Positions 56,817-64,000 of a stretch of DNA of 64,000 nucleotides are shown one piece after another. The stretch lies in NCBI GenBank assembly GCA_013423325.1, contig BLJB01000089.1, forward strand, positions 373,788 through 437,787. Reading direction: 5' to 3'. Origin of the DNA: Usnea hakonensis (taxonomy: Eukaryota; Ascomycota; Lecanoromycetes; Lecanorales; Parmeliaceae). Within the stretch, counting starts at the first letter, position 1. The number at the start of each line of letters is the position of its first letter. A program made the position numbers and the translations under genes. Under the pieces are notes generated by a model. That model searched no databases and had not been told where the DNA came from. It saw only the letters and a program-made list of their open reading frames with translations.

Positions 56817-58403
56817 TTAAGCGTAGGAGACGTTAGTAGTACTCAACGCACTTCGTTTCATCGGCGGCGGCGGCGGCGGCGGTTTCTTTGCTCTCGATGG
56901 TGGAGGAGGTGGTGCTTGTCTCTTACCGTTCGGAGCTGATGCCAATGTAGAATAGCTCGTATTACGGGATGGGGCTGCACTGCCGTGCGAAGTAGCTGGG
57001 GAGGCGGACCTCTCCTTGTATGACCGATCAGGGCTGCTGTTGCTGTTGAAAGTAGATTCGTCGGAAGGATCATTGAAAAGGTCGTTCTCCGGGCTTATTC
57101 TCGACAGAGTGCGCAATTGTGCTCGCTGATTTCGAACTGTGAAATTGTCACTTGGAACCCTTGACACTCGCTGTGGAGGCGAAGCATCCCGATAGAGCTG
57201 TGTTGGACCTTCAAAAGTTGTTGCACGGTCGACGCCAGGCCGTGATGAGCTGAAATCGTATCCGTTCTTTTCCTTTCGAGGAGAGTCAATAGTAGGAACA
57301 TAGGAAGACGCTGTACGTGCAGAGCGAATGGCTGGCCGTTGTCCCAGGGGGGGAGGTTCTTCTTCTACGGGATTGTATCTATCTTCGTACGCATGTGCGG
57401 TATTCGAGCGTGGCCGAGGTTCCCGGTGATTGTCTCCACCATCAGCTTCAGTCTTCCTGATCTTCGAGTCAGCATGTAAAAGGTCAGCCGAATGGTTGCC
57501 GAATCATACCCAGCGGGCCAATTTTGCTTGAGCTGCATAAGCACGTCACGACAGCGGTCATAATACTTGAGCTCGGCATCCACGAATGCTCCAAGGTCCG
57601 CAACGCTGTCCATTTCTGCCTCTTTAATCTTCACCACCGTTAGCTTTGTACTGGTCAGGGATGTCCAGCGCAGTACTCACATCCTGCATGCGGCGGTACA
57701 CGTCCTCGCTTGTTTCTTCGTACTTGGCTTTCTGTGACCGCAATTCTTCTTCCACTTTGAAATCTTCTTTCTTCGCTTTCTGCATCTTAGCCAGAGAGGC
57801 ATCGTAGGCTAGTCGACGGCTCTCCAACTTTTTTCGTGCGGACTGCAATCGTCAAATATACCCTTTGCATATAACAATAGTACCTACCTGGTACTCCTTC
57901 ATCTGAGCTAGAGATCTCTCGAGCGACTCAAGCCAGCTTGTAGTCGCATTTGCAACGTAGGTTTCCTGAATGCGACCAATCCTTTCATTAGTCCTGCCCA
58001 TACCTAGCGCCAGCGTTAGTCCAGAGAACGATGGTGATAATTGATGTAAGCTACCCATGAGGCATTGGCCGAACTCTGAATCATCCTCGAAATCCTCGCC
58101 ATGACTGACCATTGTCGAACCCAGGTAAGCAATTGGCAAGATTTTCTCCTTATCGTCCCCTTCTTGGCGTTTGGACAGCGTTTTGACGTAGGCAGTCATT
58201 GATCTCTGGAGACGTTCCATGCCTATAAACATTCAGTTTAGAGGCCTTTCGGAAGGCGTATAGCGCCCTGTGCTACCTTCTTGCCTGAGGCCCATTTCTA
58301 TCTCCAACGATTTGAAGTCGTCAGAGACGCTTGTTTTGACCTCCCCACCCATTCTCTCCCCTGCCCATTGCTTAAACCTGCCGAGCTTCTTGTTGACGTT
58401 CAT
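56817..58403 (-). CDS. BAR-domain membrane-curvature protein with proline-rich tail
   Basis: This is an endophilin/Gvp36-like protein that probably binds curved membranes during endocytosis or Golgi traffic. The start MNVNKKLGRFKQWAGERMGG at 58403 resembles the amphipathic N-terminal helix of N-BAR proteins. The BAR helices follow over several exons: MERLQRSMTAYVKTLSKRQE, TLALGMGRTNERIGRIQETY, SWLESLERSLAQMKEYQ, SARKKLESRRLAYDASLAKM, FKVEEELRSQKAKYEETSED, and DLGAFVDAELKYYDRCRDVL. The C-terminal third is disordered, Ser/Arg-rich, and ends with two proline runs flanked by basic residues (QAPPPPPSRAKKPPPPPPPM), which are likely SH3-binding sites. No SH3 domain is present in the protein itself. 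At least four introns are present and their exact borders are approximate. Confidence 0.82.
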
Positions 58404-59122
58404 TTCGTTGATTGTTGGTGTTTGGCAATAGTGTCCTCGTGTCCTCGAGTCCTCGAGTGAGGGGAGATCTGGCTCCGGAATGTAGAGGAGTGGACACGAG
58501 TAAATTAATGACTTGAAAGCCGTGATTGTTCCAAGGTCCAGCTAGAAGGAATAATAAGAGTTCTGAAAGTGCATTGATGGAATGACTGACAAAAAGAACA
58601 AGAATAAAGAGGGTGTGAAGTTATCATGAAAAATTGAGCTGTTGAACTTTTGATGAATGGTTGAGAAGCATTCAAAAAGTACTCCGTAATTATTTTGTTT
58701 TAATACTTTATGCAGCTAACCCCACTCTACTTCTGATTCTTTAAACCGAATCGAGATGTGACGCACTAAATTGCCTAGGCCAAAAATAGCAGCCAGTCAT
58801 ACGAGTCCATCAAAGGCGCCCGAGGCTCTTCTTTAACACGTTCACAGTGCGTCTAGACTATAGGCTTTACTTTATGCACTATGTATGAGCCATCTAAATA
58901 ATCATGAGCACCAGTGGACACGACACTTTGGAAATATTGGGCACGTCTCGAATCTTACTGCCTCCTTTTCCTGATTCTCACAATGTGCATATTTGTGTTT
59001 CACTTTATTAACGTGACGAGTCATGTTTAAGCTTGCTAATTTGCATGGCAAAAGGTTGGTCTTGCTGAAGCTAGACAAACCTCAAAGTAACAAAGTATCT
59101 TCGTTTCAGGACGCTTAAACCC
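58404..59122. other. intergenic region
   Basis: About 720 bp, AT-rich, between two minus-strand genes. No supported gene. It holds the BAR gene promoter and the RPL2 3' UTR. Confidence 0.5.
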
Positions 59123-60052
59123 CTAATCCTTGGTCTTCTGCGTGCCCCGTAATAATCCCGTCCTCCTAGCTGCAATAAGACCTGCTTTTTGACCTTGTGC
59201 TGCATACCGTGAAATGGTTGAGGCTTTGCCAATATGCTGATGGTTACCACCTCCGTGAGGCTATGCAGCCGTGTCAGAATAGTCGTTGCACACTCGATAA
59301 TGGGAGGAGATCTTACATGATCGACGGGATTCATGGCAACACCACGAGTCTTGGGCCACGAGTTGCGCTTGACAGCGAACTTATGTTTGGCACGGGAGGC
59401 CTCTGCAAAAATTAGTCTTTGTTTGTGAAATGCTGACGATCCCACAGTATCGCGTACTCAACAGTGGCTTGTCTGTTCGTCCACCTCCTGCAACGACGCC
59501 AATCATGCCTCTTGCGCTGCTCTTGATGACCTTCTTTGCTCCACTGGGTAGCTTGACCCTCGTCTTCCCTTCATCGGGATTCTGCCCGATAACCTGGATG
59601 TAATTTCCCGAAGTCCGGCCTAAGACACCACGATCGCCCATCTTTTCCTCCACGTTCGTCACCAGTGTGCCTTCCGGTACTGAACCCAAGGGCAGCACAT
59701 TCCCCACAGTGAGAGCAGCTTTCTTGCCAGCGTAGATAAATTGCCCAGTGTACATTCCCTCGTTCGCAATGAAAGTCTCCAGATGAAGTTTGAAGCGGTA
59801 TGGATCACGGAATTGCACTTTGGCCAGTGGTGCACCTCGGCCAGGATCGTGAATGATGTCTTTCACGACACCTCTAATGTAGCCATGCTTTTCTGCAAAA
59901 TCGAGGGTTCGAAACTGCGCCGGAGCCTTATTTAGACGAGTGTGGGCCGCTGGTCATGTTTGTTAGGAGCAAGTCTCATCTGCAGGCAGTCTTGAGGACG
60001 TACTGAAAATGGATCCACGACCCTTCCTCTGGTTGCGGATCACTCGACCCAT
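59123..60052 (-). CDS. RPL2: 60S ribosomal protein uL2 (RPL2)
   Basis: This is a core large-subunit protein near the peptidyl-transferase centre. The start [16 protein letters not shown] is at 60052. Introns join SIF to [24 protein letters not shown] to [20 protein letters not shown], and GVAMNPVDH to [20 protein letters not shown]. The protein ends [10 protein letters not shown] at 59123. The conserved [13 protein letters not shown] loop, which contacts the catalytic RNA, is rebuilt exactly across the last intron. Length is about 255 residues, as expected for the eukaryotic protein. A fifth exon in the 5' UTR is possible upstream. Confidence 0.95.
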
Positions 60053-61521
60053 GACAACTTTTTTAACTCAACTGTCAGCTATGGCATAACCATCCTCTGG
60101 GTAGTGACTGACTGGAAGATATTGATGCGGTTGAAGTTGTCAGGCGTTGGTGTTCGGATCTGAACTTTGTGGGAGGGCTCGCTTGGTTCAGCACTAGCGG
60201 GGCGCTAATGATTGAGCCGCCCTAGCAACCTCACTTCGCGCCGCGAACCTCGTCCTTCTTCCATCGTCTCCGTCCTGAGTTTCTTTCGTTCAACCATCTT
60301 GAGAAGGGATCTGGTCTTGGGGATTTTTTCTATGCTGATTTCTACATATCTTGGAGAAGCTGCTCAGGTCATCAGCTTCCCGTCTCCGGTCCTCCTTGTC
60401 CTCCTGATTTGGCGTATATTTCATTGTGCAAGCTGAAGGTAATAGTTGGGAATTGAGCTTGACCATGCCTATGCCTTAGCCGTCTCATTGATCGCGGATA
60501 CGCGCGTGGCTGGAGTCTAGTACTCCATTCTTTTGACTGAGGGGTACCCTTTCCTACTGCTTGCGTCGGATTAGTCTCACCATCAAATTACTGTTACGTG
60601 CTTCACTGTTTCCCGGGTCTATATAATGGATCAAGCATGTACTCCTTTGAAATTGCTCTGCACGCCAGGTATGATAATCTGAGATGGTTCCAGTTGTCAT
60701 GCTTGCATGCATCAGTTCGAACCCTCCAGATCATCGCTCTCTCTAGCAAAGACAAATTACAACCCGGAAATTCTACTGCATTGTAACACATTGTTTGTCA
60801 CTTCCAAAAATGGCTGTATGGTCGGCCTGTTTCTCCGTTACTACAAAAGCCTATGGTATATTTAATTTTTCAACAATATACAGTGTCAAGGAATGTCTTT
60901 TTTTCTGAGACATAATACGGAGGCGGGGTGGAACACAAGATGTCAGCATAGCGCAATTGCTTCGTTCTATTGCGTTGTTGTCGAGACCCTAGACCCGAGC
61001 CTCGGGCGCAAAAGTTCCAAAAACCATGCATAGCCTATGGCTGGAATTCATCAAATCGATACGACCAATACCAGGACTTCTATGTCACACCATCATGCAA
61101 TATCCAGCATTGCATAGAATGGCAGAATGACGCATTCAACAGGATTACGGAGGGTGGAATTGTGGGGTGGTTGCCGGGTGGAAGTGACCACGGAAGCTTC
61201 ATTCGTATTGCGTGGAATTTGCGTCCGCGCCGATCCTGCACCTTGCCAGTAACCGTCAAAGGAAGACAATGCCGGCTATATGTTATTACATGGGCTCAAG
61301 AAAGGCGTTTCAATTTTTGGGAACAGGAGCTGAGCAACAGCTTTGAGACTCCATAGACGTCAAACTTATACCATAGATCATTACCTCTCAATACTGTACA
61401 TATTAAACGCAAATAGCGCGCTCCCGTAAGCTGTAGTGCGTTCATTTAATTTCACGCTTTTCCAACCCAACGTTGGCAGCCTCTAGCTGACATAAAACCC
61501 TCTCCCAAATAAGGAACGCCA
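60053..61521. other. divergent intergenic region
   Basis: About 1.5 kb between the RPL2 start (-) and the WHIM-type gene (+). Open frames at 60212-60436 and 60970-61356 have no recognisable motif and I do not call them genes. No tRNA structure was found around the GGTTCGAA-like sequence near 60716 (minus). Confidence 0.5.
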
Positions 61522-63687
61522 ATGTCTTCCTCGGATCTCTCTGACATTTCTTCATCGCTATCCAGTGATGAGGGTATCGCGTCAGCACCAATTCCAAAGA
61601 GTAAACTTGACCATTATTTCAAACAAGGCTCGAGCACAACACCGACGTCGCTGCCCGCAAAGAAAAAGCGACCGCCTTCGCCGCCCCATGAATACGTTCT
61701 CGCAGACAACGCGGACATAGCTGTGAGTGTTGCAGATGGTCCATCCTGTAGTATCTTTTACTGCGCGCTTGACCCGGAGAACAGTATCGCTGACTCAAAC
61801 TCCACGCAGTTCCTCTGCATGTTCCGCTCGCGCTTTAGTGACGCCTTCCCAAAATCGCTCCCCCATTACGGTCCGCAAGACATTGAGCGCGGTGTGGTAG
61901 ATCCAGTACCAAGCGATCAGGTTGAGAGACTACTGTGTGGTCTCCTGGGCTTGGTGTTAAATCGGAAGAAGGACATCGAGTATGTCAATTACGATACATA
62001 TACACCCTTATTCTTTCGCGATTCTCATCGAGGTTTGCACAATTCTGATTTTCTCCGCTAATTATGATACCTTTCGCACATAGGAAAGGCCATTACACAC
62101 GAGCCCTCGAGGAGGCAATTCAAACTCATAGCTCTCAATGGCCTTACGCGTGGAACGGGAGGAATCCACTGCATGGGGGAGGCAGCTTCAACAAGATGAC
62201 CCCAGAGGAGCGCGTACGTTTGGACGGACGCTGCTGAAATTGCCACCGATTGCTGACCCATTGAGCACAGCTCACACTGCTTAAGGCGCTTGTCATATGG
62301 TCACTTGAGTCCTCAGAAGCGATTAAAACCATTATTAAAGAGTCCTACAAGCAGTCTCGTCATGATGATGATCTTAACCAGCCTCTTTCAGTCCAAGCCT
62401 GGGGTCGGGACGGCGACAAGCGCAGATTTTGGCTTATTGAAGGGCAGGACGACACGCATTTCCGACTCTACCGCGAAAGCAATCCGGCTCTGAAAAACAA
62501 CACCTGGCGCAGCGTTGCCGGGTCTATTGATGAAGTCAAAGAGGTCGCTCAGCGTCTGGACCAGGAGAACACTCAAGCTTCACGGCGATTGCGTGATCGC
62601 ATAAATGCAGCAATCCCTCGTTTCGAGGCATCTGAAGAGGTAAGGCCCGCAGACTAGGACTTGATGATTCTCTATATGACAGCTGCTAACAAACACTTAG
62701 AAACGAAGACGGAGAGACTATCGGCTGGCTCGCAAAGCACAATTCGTAAGGTCGGAACCAGGCTTCTCGCTCTACGAAGGTCGGACCCGTGGGAAACGAC
62801 CAAGATACACTTACTCAGATGAAGAGGATGGCGCCTCTGACGCGCTGTCTACTCGGAGATCAAACCGACAATCGGGTATCTCGACTCCGGCGGATTCAAG
62901 TGGACCTACGTTTACGGCCAGCGGTCGACAGGTCAGATCTAGGCACGGTGGTACATATGGCGAAGCAATGTTGAGTAGGCAACAAGACGCAACGCAACAG
63001 TCTGGGAACGATGAGTTGGTTAGAGCCGAGGACGATGGGGATGAGGATGGGCCAGTATCTCGTGGGCGCCCGCGAAGGGCTGCGCAACAGAACAGAGTAA
63101 AAGCAAAGCCTCTAGCTCGAGAGCATGCTGAAGAGTACAACTCTCTAGAATCAATGGACGATGAAAGCGACGCAACGTCAAGTGGAAATGAATGGGATGG
63201 AGGAGATGGAGACGAGCCTGACGACCACATCGACGATGATGAAGAAGAAGACGAGGACGAGGATGTTGATATGAGTGAAAACTCGGTGGCTGAAGAAGAA
63301 GATGATGATGACCTTCCACAAACCCTAGTGGTCTCTCTGCGCTACAAGAGCAGCCGCCCATTTTCTCCGAGCCAGGACACGCAGAATGGATCTACGGCCT
63401 CAAAGGACCATAGCCTTCTCCCCATGACAAGCGATAATCCCAAGGAGCTGACAGAGTCTGCATACCTGCAGGACGCGCCCAAATCCACCCAAGACGCAGC
63501 ACCAAACCAATACTCAATATCCGGGCATCAATCTGGGCTCTTATCCCCAGCTATACAGTACACGGCTCCAACGGACCCCCGGCCTCAAACCGGCCATCCT
63601 GGTCGAAGCCCCCCAAAGGCGGACCACCTGGTCCCAACAGCCCCATGGCCACGCCCAGGGACAGCACCTAATAGCACCAAGATATAG
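61522..63687 (+). CDS. WHIM-domain chromatin protein (ISWI-complex accessory type)
   Basis: This is probably an accessory subunit of an ISWI-type remodeller in the nucleus. Four exons join in frame. The first (61522-61994) is Ser-rich (MSSSDLSDISSSLSSDEG) and then has the helical DDT/WHIM-like block with CMFRSRFSDAFPKSLPHYGP and ERLLCGLLGLVLNRKKDIE. It is joined to KGHYTRALEEAIQTHSSQWP, then across another intron to ERLTLLKALVIWSLESSEAI. The WHIM2/3-like motif is WGRDGDKRRFWLIEGQDDTH-FRLY. After the third intron comes KRRRRDYRLARKAQFVRSEP. The C-terminal third is disordered with a strongly acidic run (about 63230-63320, many Asp and Glu). I assign family by this motif order. The exact orthology, for example to Neurospora ISWI accessory factors or yeast Ioc proteins, is not settled. 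Confidence 0.7.
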
Positions 63688-64000
63688 CTCATTCCCTACG
63701 TCAGTGTGTTGTATGCTCTCATCAGAACTTTGCCTATGCTCAAGCCGTAATACTGTATTATTCAGATTATAAAGACGCATCATTGCCCTCCCATTATGTG
63801 CACAGCTTTTTGTCTTAGATAAACAATACATGATTCTCATTTGATGCATCGTGCAGTGCTATGCAAATGGACTGTCAGAACAAGGGCGGTATACGCAGAG
63901 TTAGCCAACCCTATAGCCTTCAGCATGTGCACACCAGCGCGAGCTTGACTCCGAACACTTTCCCGCCTGCAGTCGCCAGAGAAGCTGAAAATATCACCAG
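63688..64000. other. window edge, no gene seen
   Basis: These 313 bases 3' of the WHIM-type gene contain no supported gene. They hold its 3' UTR and terminator. Confidence 0.5.

Noticed and set aside
22201..58688. recurrent ACTCCGTA octamer (22201, 47724, 58681)
   Set aside because: Three copies in 64 kb is close to the number expected by chance for an eight-base word on two strands.
60710..60735. tRNA-like B-box sequence on the minus strand
   Set aside because: No matching A box or acceptor stem could be built around it.
60970..61356. 128-codon plus-strand frame
   Set aside because: No motif, no codon pattern that I can trust, and isolated in a promoter-like gap.

Overview
The window is nuclear DNA of a filamentous ascomycete (Pezizomycotina). 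It has about 20 recognisable protein-coding genes on both strands, short GT-AG introns of mostly 48-100 bp with CTRAC-like branch sites, an STE12 carrying C-terminal C2H2 fingers, a NACHT-ankyrin STAND receptor with a fungal N-terminal domain, and DUF1996-WSC and S10 carboxypeptidase secreted proteins. I cannot place it below subphylum. No rRNA, tRNA, CRISPR or phage-like feature was found.

Layout. 1-15 kb (accessory-looking): a frameshifted FAD monooxygenase pseudogene, a 901-residue STAND/NLR-type ankyrin receptor, a small coiled-coil gene whose first two introns are near-identical copies of one hairpin-forming sequence (introner-like), a Cys/His-rich protein, a single-pass cell-surface protein, a 130-bp inverted-repeat element, a DUF1996-WSC secreted protein and an FHA-domain protein kinase. 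15-25.5 kb (housekeeping): RPL41, the AP-2 mu subunit, succinyl-CoA ligase alpha, ELP3, V-ATPase Vo subunit f, an unresolved small gene, HIS6 and a FAF1-like ribosome assembly factor. 25.5-29.2 kb is gene-poor and leads into the long 5' region of STE12 (29.2-31.7 kb). 32.7-38 kb carries a sucrose-type GPH transporter and an NHX-type Na+/H+ exchanger. 39-56 kb holds the INO80 ATPase, an S10 carboxypeptidase next to an assembly gap, a DUR3 urea transporter with GATA sites upstream, and an SNF2/STH1 ATPase. 56-64 kb holds an unresolved coding stretch, a BAR-domain protein, RPL2 and a WHIM-type chromatin protein.

There is no biosynthetic cluster. INO80, SNF2/STH1 and the WHIM protein are three chromatin-remodelling genes within 25 kb, with STE12 and ELP3 nearby. 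Several pairs are divergent with short shared promoters: succinyl-CoA ligase/ELP3 (204 bp) and HIS6/FAF1 (152 bp). The most unusual signals are the duplicated hairpin introns at 6240-6452, the 25-nt microexon that carries the Walker A motif of the STAND gene, the small inverted-repeat element at 9234-9363, and the decayed monooxygenase.

All gene models were built by eye from reading frames and splice signals. Exon borders given to the base were checked for frame continuity. Other borders are approximate.
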